Source: Portunus trituberculatus (Eukaryota; Arthropoda; Malacostraca; Decapoda; Portunidae). Taken from it: DNA of 64,000 nucleotides. The notes under the pieces were generated by a model. That model ran no database searches, had not been told where the DNA came from, and saw only the letters and a program-made list of their open reading frames with translations. This document shows, piece after piece, positions 10,417-24,134 of the stretch (the stretch's first letter is position 1; the number at the start of each line of letters is the position of its first letter). Location of the stretch: the NCBI RefSeq assembly GCF_017591435.1, contig NC_059300.1, positions 22,894,549 to 22,958,548 of the forward strand. The letters are read 5' to 3'. The translations under genes were made by a program, and so were the position numbers.

Positions 10417-10971
10417 TTACAGCGACTTAGGTGTTCTCCTGAATTTGCCTCCTGAAAATTTGACTTTTTCCTCTTCTTGCTCTTGTTTCCATTCATTACT
10501 TAATTCTTTCAACTTGTTATCACCTTGACCACCTTCTACCCTGTCTGTAATCCTGTGCTGCACTTTATCCTGCAAGTTCTTTAGAGAGCTTTCATAATTT
10601 TGACATGTTTTAAGAATGTCATTTTGTTTCCTTATTTCTAGAATCTCCTCTTTCAATTCTTGGTTTATTTCACTTATTTTCTCACATTCAGTTACTCTTA
10701 GTTTCAGGACTGTGTTTTCTGCAAGCAGTTGGTCTCGTTTATCCATAAGACTGGTCATCACCTCCTTCATGTATCTTAATTTTCTTTCTACATTAACAAG
10801 TTTTCTCATATTACTTCTTTCATCCCGCAAACCTGAGAAATCCTTATCCATAATATTATCAGTCAGTTTTCTTAAACCTATAGGGGTTTCTATAATGCAT
10901 TGGTTCCCACTTGGCGTATGTTTTGGTTCCATCTTCCTCAGCGCTACTTGGTTCCATCTCTCGTTGTTCAT
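10417..10971 (-). CDS. LINE C ORF1 N-terminal coiled coil
   Basis: The 184-residue frame starts MNNERWNQVALRKMEPK. Residues about 60-150 have long runs of heptad-like Leu/Ile with Lys and Glu (for example VERKLRYMKEVMTSLMDKRD, NQELKEEILEIRKQNDIL), which predicts a coiled coil. This is the usual N-terminal half of the RNA-binding ORF1 protein of LINEs. It is placed just inside the 5' end of element C1 and followed by the ORF1 C-terminal piece in another frame. No CCHC knuckle is visible. Confidence 0.75.
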   Translation of the reverse strand: MNNERWNQVALRKMEPKHTPSGNQCIIETPIGLRKLTDNIMDKDFSGLRDERSNMRKLVNVERKLRYMKEVMTSLMDKRDQLLAENTVLKLRVTECEKISEINQELKEEILEIRKQNDILKTCQNYESSLKNLQDKVQHRITDRVEGGQGDNKLKELSNEWKQEQEEEKVKFSGGKFRRTPKSL

Positions 10972-11118
10972 TAATTAGCTATATGTGGTCTAACACTTAT
11001 TTCCTTTGGAGATAGGAGAACCTATGGCCCCCTCTCCCCCTGTACGTACGTCCAACTCCTTTTGAAGTAATCTCAGCGCTGCTCAGATGTGTGCGTCCTG
11101 CTCGACGGCTCCGCCGTG

Positions 11119-11470
11119 TATTTACCTATTTGTGTATTACAGGGCCCGAGCTAAGCTCTCTGTGTCCTGTCTCCTTGTCCATTCCTGTCATATCTCTCTT
11201 TCATCTGATTGACACACACCGCGTCAACGACATCACTGCTCAGTTTATTCCACTTATCAATACTACAATGCGGGAAACTGTATTTTCTCATGTAATTTAG
11301 ACAGATGTCTTTTATAAGCTTTTTTCCATGTCCTCGGAGATGATTACTTGTGGTCACCTTTATCAACTTTCTGTCCAGTATGTCAATCTTGTTCACCAAT
11401 TTATACATAGTTATCATGTCTCCTCTTGTTCTTCTCTCTTCTAATGTGGTCAGCCCCAGCTTCCTCAGTC
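11119..11470 (-). mobile_element. LINE family D, 3' fragment D3
   Basis: A 5'-truncated D copy holds only the C-terminal ORF2 end (11417-11151: ITMYKLVNKIDILDRKL, a KYSFPHCSIDKWNKLSSDV block) and the GGGCCCTGTAATAC tail with a single ATAGGTAAATAC. The truncation point runs straight into (GT)n at 11471-11490. The tail touches the 5' end of C1. Confidence 0.88.
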
Positions 11471-11490
11471 GTGTGTGTGTGTGTGTGTGT

Positions 11491-13355
<1,865 letters not shown>

Positions 13356-14344
13356 TTACCTAATTGTAACATACGGAAAAGAGCTATGCTCGTGTTGTCC
13401 CGTCTCCATATCTATTAATGTCCAGCTTTTCTTAAAATCATGAATATTCCTTGCGTTGACCACTTCCACGTCTAAACTATTCCATGCTTCCACCCTTCTA
13501 TGAGGAAGCTATATTTTTCACATCTCTCCTATAAGTGGCCATTTTAGTTTTTCCCATGCCCTCTCGACATTCTTCCATTCCACATACACAGATCTTCCCT
13601 ATCCATTTTTCCATGCCAATCATCACTCTGTATATTGCTATCAGGTCTCCCCTTTCTCTTCTGTTTTCCAGGGTTGGAAGTTGCATTCTTTTCAGTCTGT
13701 CTTCATAAGTCAAATCTCTTAAGTCAGGCACCATTTTCGTTGCAGCCCTCTGTACTTTCTCTAGTTTCCTTATGTGTTTCTTTAAGTTCGGAGCCCACTG
13801 TATTGTTGCATATTCAAGCCTCGGTCTTATCATTGCAGTAATTATTTTCTTCATCATTTCTTCATCTAGATATACGAACGCCACTCTTATGTTCCTCAAT
13901 AAGTTCAATACTTCTCCAATTATTTTGTTTATATGTCTCTCTGGCGATAGGTCATTGGTAATTGTCACCCCAAGGTCTTTTTCTTCATGACTGGTTTTAT
14001 GTCTTCATTTCCTATCTTGTACATACTCCTGATTCTTCTTTCACTCTTGCCAAACTCTATTTTCTTGCATTTTGTCGTGTTGAACTCCATTTGCCATGTA
14101 CAGCTCCATTTCCATATTCTGTCCAAGTCTTCCTGGAGTAGTTCGCAATCTTTGTCACATCTCACTTTTCTTAACAATTTTGCATCGTCTGCAAATAGGC
14201 TCACATAACTGGACACCCCATCCACCATGTCATTTATGTAGACTGCGAACATTACTGGTGCCAACACTGATCCCTGTGGAACTCCACTCTCCACCAATCC
14301 CCATTCTGATGGTCTGTCCTTAATTATTGTTCTCATTTCTCTTC

Positions 14345-15169
14345 CTACCAAAAGTCTTCCATCCATTTTAGTAAACTGCCATGCACTCCTCCTACCATTT
14401 CAAGTTTCCAGATCAGTCTCTGGTGTGGTACCTTATCAAAGGCCTTTTTTAAATCCAGATATATTCCATCAGCCCAACCATCTCTTTCCTGTATTACATC
14501 TATCACCCTCGAATAGTAACATATCAGGTTTGTCGTGCATGAACGCCCTTTCCTAAAACCAAATTGACACTCACAAAGTATGTCATTTTTCTCCAAGAAG
14601 TCTGTCCATCTAGTCTTCACCACCCTCTCACACATCTTAGCTACCACACTTGTAAGTGACACTGGTCTATAGTTCAATGGGTCTCTCTTGTTACCTGATT
14701 TATAGATTGGGACAATGTTAGCTCTTTTCCAGTCTTGGGGCACTACGCCTTCCCTTAATGAGGCATCAATTACTTCACAAACTTTTTCTGCCAATTGCTC
14801 CCTGCATTCTCTTAAAATCCATCCTGATACCCCATCAGGTCCCACAGCTTTTCTCACTTCTAAACTCCCCATCATGTTCTTGATCTCCTCCACCGTTACT
14901 TGAAACTCCTTCATAATCCCTTTCTGTTCCATTACCAGTGGTTTGTCAAAAGCAGTCTCCTTTGTGAATACCTTCCGAAAGCATCCATTCATAGCCTCTG
15001 CCATTTCCCTGGGATCTTCACTGTATACTCCATTTACTTCTAAACTTTCAATACTTTCTCTATTTTTGATGTTGTTGTTCACATGTCTGTAAAAAAGCCT
15101 TGGTTGGTCTTTACATTTATCAATTATATCCTTTTCTTGTTTCTTTCTTTCTTCTCTTCTAATCAACAC
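14345..15169 (-). CDS. LINE A3 ORF2 fragment: linker and RT blocks 0-3
   Basis: The 274-residue frame reads from MLIRREERKKQEKDIIDKCK through GPDGVSGWILRECREQ, DWKRANIVPIYKSGN, LNYRPVSLTSVVAKMC, CQFGFRKGRSCTTNLICYYS and YLDLKKAFDKVPHQRLIWKL. This is the N-terminal half of a non-LTR RT up to motif A. It keeps the CCC that five other A copies have lost at the RECREQ step. It ends at a frameshift in an A run just before the motif-B segment, which lies in the next frame (14366-13965). Confidence 0.85.
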   Translation of the reverse strand: MLIRREERKKQEKDIIDKCKDQPRLFYRHVNNNIKNRESIESLEVNGVYSEDPREMAEAMNGCFRKVFTKETAFDKPLVMEQKGIMKEFQVTVEEIKNMMGSLEVRKAVGPDGVSGWILRECREQLAEKVCEVIDASLREGVVPQDWKRANIVPIYKSGNKRDPLNYRPVSLTSVVAKMCERVVKTRWTDFLEKNDILCECQFGFRKGRSCTTNLICYYSRVIDVIQERDGWADGIYLDLKKAFDKVPHQRLIWKLEMVGGVHGSLLKWMEDFW

Positions 15170-15315
15170 ATATTCATTTCTTGCTCTTTTGTAACTTTCC
15201 CACTGCTTAATCCGTCTTTTCCTTCTCCACCTCTTCCATGCATCCTCTTTTCTTGTTCTAGCCTTTTCACATCTATCGTTAAACCAGTCCTGCTTTCCAA
15301 CTTCTCTATGTTGTC

Positions 15316-15777
15316 TTATTGGTACAAATTTTTCTCACCTTCTTTGTATATTTTTATAAATTCCTTCCACTTTTCATTTGCTCCCTTAGCACTCTTGAAT
15401 TTCATCCAATTTGTCTCTTGAAAGAATTTCTTTAGGTTTCCAAAATCTGTCTTGGCATAATTCCATCTTCCCACTTTATATTCTTCATTTCTTCTAGATT
15501 TCTCTTCGTCTATCACCTTGAACTCCAAAACTGCATGATCACTCTTTGCTAAAGGGCACTCCACCCTCATCTCCTCAATGACCATTGGCTCTGTACTAAA
15601 GACCAAGTCCAGTCTTGACGATGCTCCCTCTCCTCCAAACCTAGTATCTTCTTTGACCCACTGAGTTAACACATTTTCCATTGCCAGTGTCAATAGTGTA
15701 TTTCCCCATGTTGTCTCTGATCCTTCCATTGACCAGTCCTCCCAACACACCTCTTTACAATTAAAATCTCCCATCAT
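15316..15777 (-). pseudogene. LINE A3 endonuclease C-terminal part
   Basis: The 153-residue frame holds MMGDFNCKEVCWEDWSM, SRLDLVFSTEPMVIEEM and CPLAKSDHAVLEFKV: the DFN and SDH blocks of an APE-type endonuclease that nicks target DNA. The N-terminal third, with the TETK glutamate, is lost to 5' truncation at 15797. Confidence 0.85.
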
Positions 15778-15794
15778 TATAGTTCGTTCACAAA

Positions 15795-16570
<776 letters not shown>

Positions 16571-17350
16571 CCAATATCGTCGGGGGCCAATTTTAGCAGG
16601 TTTCTTGACTTCTCCCCTTCTGAGGATTAGGCAACTGAAGCTTACCAGTGTCTGTCTGAGCGTGACCCACTAGACAACCTTGATTTGCTCAGTGATACTG
16701 CAGTTGATGCTGCCTTCCAGAAGGCTCTCAATGAGTTTGCAGGCCACTTCCATGGTGAGGAAGAAACAGGTGACCCTTTATCTGAACATCTGGTTGGCAT
16801 TCTTAATGTGAATCTGTGACATCGACTTTCCTCTTACAGCATGAAACTCACATGTAATAAGATCAAGCTCCCAGGTAATGTGCCCAACTTGAAGGTCCCA
16901 GCGACCAATCATGCTATCACCAAGGCAATGAGTGTTGGCAGAAAATTAGCTGACACCCAGCTTTCACTTACTAATACATTGTTGACAAAGACACTGGTCC
17001 CCATTGCCCATTGCATTAATGATATTGGTGAGAAGAAAGATTAACCCTTAAACTTATACCATGATGGTCTCAATAACAGCCTGAGGCAACTAATTTCCAC
17101 TGTTAACCACATCAATCAGCTACAGAAAGGTTGCACAGACTCAAGAGAATGACTCTGCCTCTGAAGATCTCAGCAATTGGGACTGTGAGATTGGCAAGGA
17201 TGAATTGTTTCCCTTCAATGTCATAAAGAAAGGTGAAGATATACACAAGTCCTAAAAACTTGGGAGGTCCAACTTCTGTCCTCACGCAGCTCCTGGAAGA
17301 CGGTTTGCTCCACCTCACCCCCTAGACGACCTCACCCACAGAAGTCAAGA
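16571..17350 (+). pseudogene. DIRS gag-like remnant
   Basis: The clearest frame (16841-17041) reads MKLTCNKIKLPGNVPNLKVP and then ATNHAITKAMSVGRKLADTQ with a Leu-rich continuation. The pattern of a Pro/Asn-rich entry followed by an amphipathic helix with R.LAD.QL resembles gag of DIRS elements. It sits directly 5' of the RT-RH-YR region. The end near 17350 is where similarity to the second Tigger-like copy begins, so gag is cut there. Function is assigned mainly by position. Confidence 0.5.
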
Positions 17351-18892
17351 CCACATTTCACTCCCCTGTTCAAAACATAACAGCGTCAGCAGCAGCTCGT
17401 CTTCCCTCGCTCAACTTACCACCAAAACGCCCTGCAATGTCGCCTAGCGTTCCTAAGAAGACCAGGAAGTCTCTTACTCTTGAAGTGAAGATGGATGTTA
17501 TTCACAGACACGAAAGAGGCAATAAAACTAAACCATTGCTCGCCACCATCTTGACTCTATCTACTGTCTCTACTATTTTCAAGACAGCAGACTCTATTAA
17601 TTAACCCTTTCAGTGCTCCAGACCACGATCGTGGCTTTGAAAGAAATGCCTCCTGTCCATGATCATGGTCTCATATGTGACGAGTCATAGAATTAAACTG
17701 CGTGCCTCCTGGCTACTGCTAGTTGCCAGATGACATTCTCCCATCCTCCCTCGACTCATGGGACGTGCCATCAGTTGCGTGGTGAGAAAAATATAGTCAC
17801 AATGGCATCCACACAGTAGAGTATCAGATGCCTGCCCCTTTTTTTCACAATTATTATTATTTTACAACATTGCTAGTGGCTATTTGTGCATTTATTTACA
17901 GAAATAATAAGAGTAATGATCAAATCTTGTTGTTAGAGAGCAAATATGCCAGATATTATTCGTTTATTGGTAGTATATTGCGTATTTTGTATATTACCAC
18001 ATATGGGCATGCGTATCCTCGCTCATGATAGTATGTACATCAAGAAAACACTCTGAAAACGTATTTTATATTATTTGTGTGGGCATAATGTATGCACAGG
18101 TGTGAAAAATAATTACCCTAGCACATTCTGGAGCAGTTTTGAGCAACTGCAGTTCAAATCAGGCAGAAAATTCAGTGTAATTTAGTGAAAACACCTGCAC
18201 AAGTTGCGACGGAAAATAACCACTCGCTACAATGGCAATACTGTACTCAACAGCGCACAATGTACCACCAGAAAGCCAACTTCCCATCATCATTTTTTAC
18301 AGTAGAGGCGTAATACTCTATCATGCATGAGAATATTGATTTTTTCCATTTTTGCAAACCTCAATTTTTTGGCCGAATTTGTGTCTCACAGACATGACCC
18401 AAAAACCTATTTGCGCCCTGAAAGGGTTAAGAAGGCTGGTGAGACCGTATCTTCCTTGCAAGCTAAAAGAACCACCTGAACTCGTGACTCTACAATGGAT
18501 AAAATGGAAAGCCTTGTGGAAATGTGGTACATAAGTTTTGTATGCGGTACAATGATGCGCCCTTTGTTTACATTCCACAGGTTGCCGGTTAGTGTCTTTC
18601 CCGTTTCACTCTCCCTCCCTTCATAAATTTAAGATCATCAACATTATAAAGTTACGTACATACATACATTAGTGTACATTATAATGACATATTAAACTGC
18701 CTAAATGTTTAACTTCATAATTTTTACTTTCATTAAACCTTTTACTGTACTATGATGTACTCTCGCTTTGCTTACTCTCAATGGAAGTTCAAGTCAGGGG
18801 TTAAACTTGTTATAATTGGTTCGCTTAACGAAGTTTCGCTTACCGATGTGTTTTTTAGGAACGTAACCCCTTCGTCAAGCGGGGGTTGTCTG
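17351..18892 (+). mobile_element. Tigger-like (pogo) element, left end missing, with piggyBac MITE inside
   Basis: From about 17351 the sequence matches the complement of the element at 23721-24713, including the transposase start MPCN(V)xxSxPKKTRKSLTLE and the DVIHRHERGN.. block of the CENP-B-like HTH. The right end AAGCGGGGGTTGTCTG at 18892 is followed by TA, the target dinucleotide. The left terminal inverted repeat is absent. The reading frame is split at 17600 by an 822-bp MITE and resumes with GAAGGCTGGTGAGACCG at 18431. Confidence 0.8.
17605..18426. mobile_element. piggyBac-type MITE (822 bp) with TTAA duplications
   Basis: TTAA occurs at 17601-17604 and 18427-18430. The ends are CCCTTTCAGTGC on the left and, in complement, CCCTTTCAGGGC on the right, matching at 11 of 12 positions. 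TTAA targets and CCC-starting termini are the piggyBac signature. The interior has short palindromes near the left end (CCACGATCGTGG, ATGATCAT) and no transposase. Removing it restores the Tigger-like frame. Confidence 0.88.
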
Positions 18893-18894
18893 TA

Positions 18895-19340
18895 CATGGA
18901 ATATCCTCTCCTGACCCCTTATAAATTGAGAAAAACATGTATGTACATAACCCAAATGGGTAAGAAAACAATGTATGAAAGCACATAAAATGTATAATCA
19001 GGAACAAAAACTGGTTCATAAACAGTACAAGGGGTGGTGGGACGTACACACAGCAGTAAGTGGTGGTGGGATGTACGTACACTCCAGGCATGCTGGAATG
19101 ATGAAGAATACTACAAAATTGCCGAATAGCATTGCCATTACTTGAGCTGTCAGCAGGTGAGAGCTGGAGGGCATGGGAGTAAGTGCTGCCACCTTGCGGG
19201 ATTGAGGTATCAAGTGAGCGGTAGATTTGAATTCGCTTGGGGGTAGCTCCAGATAGTGACTATCTGAATATGCGGGCGATTACTGTACCTACTTTTTTGT
19301 GTACATGAGGCCAGAGGGCAGGAACTGGTACCAATTTATT
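18895..19340. other. Unassigned segment inside the DIRS-like element
   Basis: It lies between the Tigger-like right end and the first RT motif. It has two imperfect GTGGTGGGAYGTAC units near 19025-19080, and ends near GCGGGCGATTACTG followed by TA at 19280-19290, which looks like one terminus of another TA-targeting element. No partner terminus was found. Confidence 0.35.
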
Positions 19341-20443
19341 TAGCATAACTCTAAATTTTGCTTCACTTGTCTTCCGGAAGGCTTGACATCAGCACCTCAC
19401 ATTTTTACCAAATTGTTGAAATCTCACATCTTCACAAAATTGGAATTTTCGTGTCATGCTACTTGGATGATTGCAATTTTATTGCCGACTTTGCTGATGC
19501 TTTAAGATCTAATATGTCTTACGTCCTGCATCTTTTTGACTTCTTAAGGCTCACTGTCAATCCACACAAATCTGTACTATAGCCTACCAAAGAAATTGGA
19601 TTCCTTTGGTACGATATTTAATTCTATTGACACCCTAGAGAAAAGAGCACATTACGGTACAGGGTTTCCTACTGCTGAACAAAGATGTATCTTTGTTTGA
19701 GCTTTCTTCTGTTATTGGTATGGCTGTAGCTTCTGGCTCTACTGTGGAATTAGTTTCACTCAAGTACAAGTACTTAAGATACATTTTGTAACAGGAAGCT
19801 TGCTCACCATCATGGAAATTACAGTTCATCTGTTCTCTTGGTCAGTCATCCTCGGGACTTAATTAACTGGTGGATTGATAATAATGCTTCACAAATAAAG
19901 TCGTTACGATCCTGTCCCCATCAAGTAGAATTGGTTTGTGATGCTGGTTGGGGTACAGTAGTGGGGGATACCAGGACTAATGGTCACTGGGCTCATGATG
20001 AACTGGATCACATTAATTGTTTGGAATTAAAAGCCATCCCAATGTATCTACAGTCCCTTTGCTAGGATAACAGGGGATCTCACATCTGCCTCTGTTCTAA
20101 CAATGTCACTGCAATTGCCTGTCAAGATGGTTGTGGCAGTACTAAACTTAACTTTCATGTGATAGTAGAACAAATTTTTGAATGGGCTGTGTCAAGGGAT
20201 ATTATTTTGTCAACACAGCATATACATGGTATATATAATACAGAGGCAGACAAAGAATATCGAATGAAAAACATGGATGCAGAATGGTTGTTACAGCCCA
20301 ATATTTTTCAAACCCTTTCTCAGCTCTATTATGCACCAGATGTTAATTTGTTGGCCACTTACATAAATATCCAAGTACCTGCTTATGTTTCCTGGAAGCC
20401 AGATCCTTGTGCCTTTCATACTAATACCTTCACAATGATCTAG
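19341..20443 (+). pseudogene. DIRS RT and RNase H remnant
   Basis: Frames shift between blocks. LPEGLTSAPHIFTKLLK is followed after a frame change by KIGIFVSCYLDDCNFIADF, the RT catalytic YLDD, and TVNPHKSVL (about 19360-19580). RNase H follows: DAGWGTVVGDTRTNGHWAHD, ELDHINCLELKAIPMYLQ (19838-20065). Then IILSTQHIHGIYNTEADKEY and EWLLQPNIFQTL, with LATYINIQVPAYVSWKPDP (20159-20443), the typical segment between RH and YR in DIRS elements. The acidic residues of RNase H are partly kept. It is not translatable as one protein. Confidence 0.85.
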
Positions 20444-20639
20444 TCAAGTAAAAAAATTTATGGTTTTCCACCTTTCAGTATTATATCGAGTCCTCCAGAA
20501 AATCCAAGAAGACAAAGCTACAATAATGATGATTTTCCCACTGTGGCCAACACAAGTCTGGTTCCCAACAGCCTTGCAACTACTAGCAGCACCTCTTGTT
20601 CTCCTTCCTCGACTTCCCTTAGTGCTGCCACAAGCCCCC

Positions 20640-21630
20640 ACTTTCACACGTAATCGGGCTCAAGCAGTTTATTTTAACAGCAATGATATTATCAGGGAAT
20701 TGAACAAGAACACAAGTCAAGGGCTTTCGTCAGACATTGCCAGATTTCTGCTTCACTCCTGGAGAGCAAGCACAAGGATACAGTATGGGTCATATATCAA
20801 GAAATGGTTTTTTTTTTTTGCTTCTGAAGGAAAATTAATCTCTTTCGACCATCTCTAACTGACTTATTAGATTTTTTGCGGAATTTAAGAAGGATACAGG
20901 TCGGACCTATTGCTACATCAACGATATACGATTAGACATCTCAGCAGTAGCAAGTATTTATGGCCAACCGGCACATCCCTTGGTTGCCAGGTTTATGAAA
21001 GCAGTCTTCCAAAAGAGACCATCCTTGTCCCGCTACTGTACCACCTGGGATCCTCAGTTGATCTTAGATTACTAAATAGGCCTTGAGCCCAATGAAGACT
21101 TGTTTCTAATTCAGTTATCAAGGAAATTAACTATCTTATATTACTGCTCTCTGGTCAATGCAGCCAGACACTGCATGAGTTTGAAATCAGGAACATGACT
21201 GTTTCAGACAGTCAGGTCTCTTTCAGGATTGGCAATCCTCTAAGAACTTCTAGGCCAGGAGAACATTTATTAGAATTGATTTTTATATCCTATCCCCCAG
21301 ACATGAGGTTGTGTTGTCACCTCAGTGGTGAGCTATCTCGAATGCACAAACAACTTGTGGGCTTCACTCACTGGGTTTATTTTCTAATCAAGACCTCCAA
21401 TAAAGTTGGCTTCACAGGACACTTTACATCGCTGGACAAAGATGTAATGTGACCTGTTGGCATTGATCTTACCATTTTATCACCTCATTACACAAAGTCA
21501 GCATCAGCCAGTAGGGCAGCTCTGTGGCTTCATTTGTTCACAATCATCTCTACTATTGGTTGGTCCAGGGAACCTACATTCACTAAGTACTACAGTAGAC
21601 CTATAAGTGACACTGGTAATTTTTCTTGAG
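20640..21630 (+). pseudogene. DIRS tyrosine recombinase remnant
   Basis: It begins with a SAM-like N-terminal part: FLLHSWRASTRIQYGSYIKK (20730-20810). After frame changes come VYGQPAHPLVARFMKAVFQ, SRKLTILYYCSLVNAARHC (core), and a C-terminal part with GIDLTILSPHYTKSASASRA and IGWSREPTFTKYYSRPIS ending at 21630. In active DIRS enzymes the second arginine lies in an H-x-x-R step. Here it reads H-Y-T-K, so the arginine is lost. The terminal Tyr-Tyr is present. Several stops interrupt it. Confidence 0.82.
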
Positions 21631-21640
21631 TGATCCTTCA

Positions 21641-22979
21641 TAATGTGGAATAAATAGTTCATTTACCTTTTGGCACTCTTTTGTACATGTTGTGGTAGGT
21701 AAAATGTGCTGTTATTACAATTGTTTGGTTTTTGTTACTATTTATCGGATAATTAAAAAGTCTCAGGAAATGAACCTGCATCCTATGAGGCCAAGGTTCA
21801 GTATTTAGGCAGTGCTGGGTGGTCAGTCTATGGCAACTAGTGTTCACGCTCCTTCCATCTTGAGCAGGAAGGAAGCTGCCATGTAGCAGTGATTCACTAA
21901 AGTCATGCTCGAGATAGATATCAAATCCATGGGAGGTTCAAAACATTTCATGTAGCATTATCTACTGTTTGGATCTTTACATGTATATATTTACTGTAAA
22001 TATATAAATATATATACCATGTGTGCAAGTAGGTCAAAATCAAATCAGAACATAAACTGGTAAAGGCCATTACTCCACTTCAACAGCCTCCTAAGATCAT
22101 GCAGTGAGTCTTGACTGTGCTGAGTTCAAGCTAACAATAAAGTTTCTGTAAAGTTTCTAGTCATATTAGTTTCCAGTGAGATGTCTTGACACTTCTCAAT
22201 ATGGCCATCACTAGTTTTACACCACATTCCTTCACTGTGCTACAGTCCAGTATGGATAGCAGCCTGAAGGGCACTAGGCAGGAAACATACACCAAATTTA
22301 AACCAGCAATGGAGTGACAAACAGAATGTGGACTAGCAGGAATTCTTGTTTGTATCTCCAGACATTTGTAACATGGGGAGCATCTGCATATACATCCAGG
22401 TGTAGATGAAGCTTTTGATAGTTCTTATACTCATCCTATGGTGAATTACAGAATATAGTATCTTAACACACAACACAACTTTTTAGATCTAAGAGAAGCT
22501 ATAAAGATATAAAGATATTCAAAGTCTCCTTTAAATGATTTTTTGTGCATGCTAAAGAGAGGGGTCAGTTTGACTTAAGGTGGGTTCACACATGCCAATG
22601 ACTGAAATTTTACATATGTAGAGTTTCTAACTCAAAATCTGTGCCTAGCGACTGGAGAAAGCAGTCATAAAACAAGACCAACATTTTGATCTTGTTACTC
22701 AATTTGCAATTTTATTTACGTCGTGACATCATGGAATAAGCTTTGAAAATGTGGTCCTGAGATAAAGAGAAGAAGATGTTAGAGTTGGTGAGGGAAAAGA
22801 ACTCATCTGGGATCCCAGAAATGAATTATGCAGTAAAAAAAAAGCTTGTGCAAATAATTTTTCAAAGAAATAGCTGCCACTCTACATAAATTGTTTCCCT
22901 CAATGCAGGAGGATGTTGTTGGAGGTGAAGACTGATAACTTGTCAGGATTTAATTTCATCACAATTGTGCATAGTCTTC
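21641..22979. other. Intron sequence without recognised features
   Basis: Part of the 24.5-kb formin intron. The first 200 bases may be the 3' end of the DIRS-like element. The rest is AT-rich with an ATATATAAATATATATA stretch near 21985-22015. No coding frame with family motifs was seen on either strand. Confidence 0.5.
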
Positions 22980-23289
22980 TTAACCCCAGCCACCCACCGA
23001 TGTAAACAAAGCGTTCCTCTCCTATACCGCAGCCCCCTGCCCGTGTGCGCACGTGCCTCACGCCCAGATCTACACATTATATTTCTTTCTAACTCAGTGT
23101 TATGTACTTTTTTCGAAACATATTTTCTCATTTTACTAATAAAAGAAAATGTAAACATAATCATAAATTGTGCTTTGCATACAAATATACTGAAATACCT
23201 AAATTACAGAAGGGTTATCTGTAGTTGAAAATGATTGTATGTAGAGAATAATGCCAGTTTTATTTACAGTACCCTACAAATCATGATGT

Positions 23290-23640
23290 GCTACTCTCTT
23301 AGCAGTGGTAAGCCTGGAAATGTTCATTCGAACATAATCCAGGTTGTTCCTTGCAAGCAGGACAGTACTTTCGAGCCCACTTAGTTTTTCCATCAGCAGT
23401 ACACACTCTGCACCTGGTGAGGATGGCCCTGAGGCACAGAGTCATAACTAGGCTGCTCCCCCTCACTTGCCGAGAGGGTTTCAACACTGCTGTCACTATC
23501 AGTCTATCCTATTTCTTTTTCAGGATCATAGTCTGAATCATATTCATCTGGAGAGTCTTCCAGTATATCCTCACTATCTGTCTCATAATTATGATAATCC
23601 TCATCGCTGCTACACGAAGCAGACACCATTATCTCTAACT
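23290..23640 (-). pseudogene. Internally deleted piggyBac transposase remnant
   Basis: From an ATG at 23629 the minus strand reads an acidic start, MVSASCSSDEDYHNYETDSE followed by DSDYDPEKEIG, like the N-terminus of piggyBac transposases. After a stop and frame change it passes directly into RCRVCTADGKTKWARKYCPA and CKEQPGLCSNEHFQAYHC with a stop near 23299. The latter is the cysteine-rich zinc ribbon at the C-terminus of piggyBac transposases. The whole catalytic DDD core is missing, so it is a deletion derivative. TTAA with CCCCAGCC lies at 22980 and GCTGGGATGG with TTAA at 24810-24823; these could be its ends but match poorly. Confidence 0.65.
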
Positions 23641-24134
23641 AGAAAGCAATAGAACAATCTCACCATAGCCGATAATAGAGAACTGATGTTCTTGGGGGGA
23701 CTGTCGGAATAATATACGTACAGGCAACCCCCGTTTAACGAAGGGGTTACGTTCCTAAAAAACACTTCGTTAGTGAAACTTCGTTAAGCGAACCGATTAT
23801 AACAAGTTTAACCCCTGATTTGAACTTCCACTGAGAGTAAGCAAAGCGAGAGTGCATCATAGTACAGTAAAAGGTTAAATGAAAGTAAAAATTATGAAGT
23901 TAAACATTTAGGTAGTTTAATTTAAGTCATTATAATGTACACTAATGTATGAATATATGTAACTTTATAATGTTGATGATCTTAACTTTATGAAGGGAGG
24001 AAGAGTGAAACGGGAAAGACACTAACCGGCAACCTGTGGAATGTAAACAAAGTGCGCATCATTGTACTGCATACAAAACTTATGTACCACATTTCCACAA
24101 GGCTTTCCATTTTATCCATTGTAGAGTCACGAGT

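Larger units (their letters stand above)
7065..11117 (-). mobile_element. LINE family C, copy C1, near full length
   Basis: This is the least broken LINE in the window. In sense order it has: GC-rich 5' end (ACGGCGGAGCCGTCGAGCAG), ORF1 N-terminal coiled coil (10971-10417), ORF1 C-terminal domain (10301-9891), endonuclease (9951-8926, in pieces), RT plus C-terminal domain as one 621-residue frame (8971-7106), then a short 3' UTR ending CTAGGTGAGGGTGG next to (AC)n. The 5' end abuts the tail of LINE D3 with only a GTG between. A second copy on the plus strand is at 56636-60037. Confidence 0.92.
16571..21640 (+). mobile_element. Decayed DIRS-type retrotransposon, with nested DNA transposons
   Basis: On the plus strand the order is gag-like (16571-17350), [Tigger-like insert 17351-18892 plus unassigned 18895-19340], RT with LPEGLTSAPHIFTKLLK then YLDD, RNase H (19838-20080), a short tail domain, and a tyrosine recombinase (20640-21630). 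This order with a YR instead of a DDE integrase defines DIRS-like elements. It is antisense to the formin gene. Stops and frameshifts are frequent and the N-terminal RT is missing. The outer limits are estimates, because the terminal repeats typical of DIRS were not found. Confidence 0.85.

Noticed and set aside
19358..20443. A Ty3 or Pao LTR retrotransposon
   Set aside because: No LTRs were seen, and the RT-RNase H segment is followed by a tyrosine recombinase (GWSREPTF and a final Tyr-Tyr) and not by a DDE integrase.
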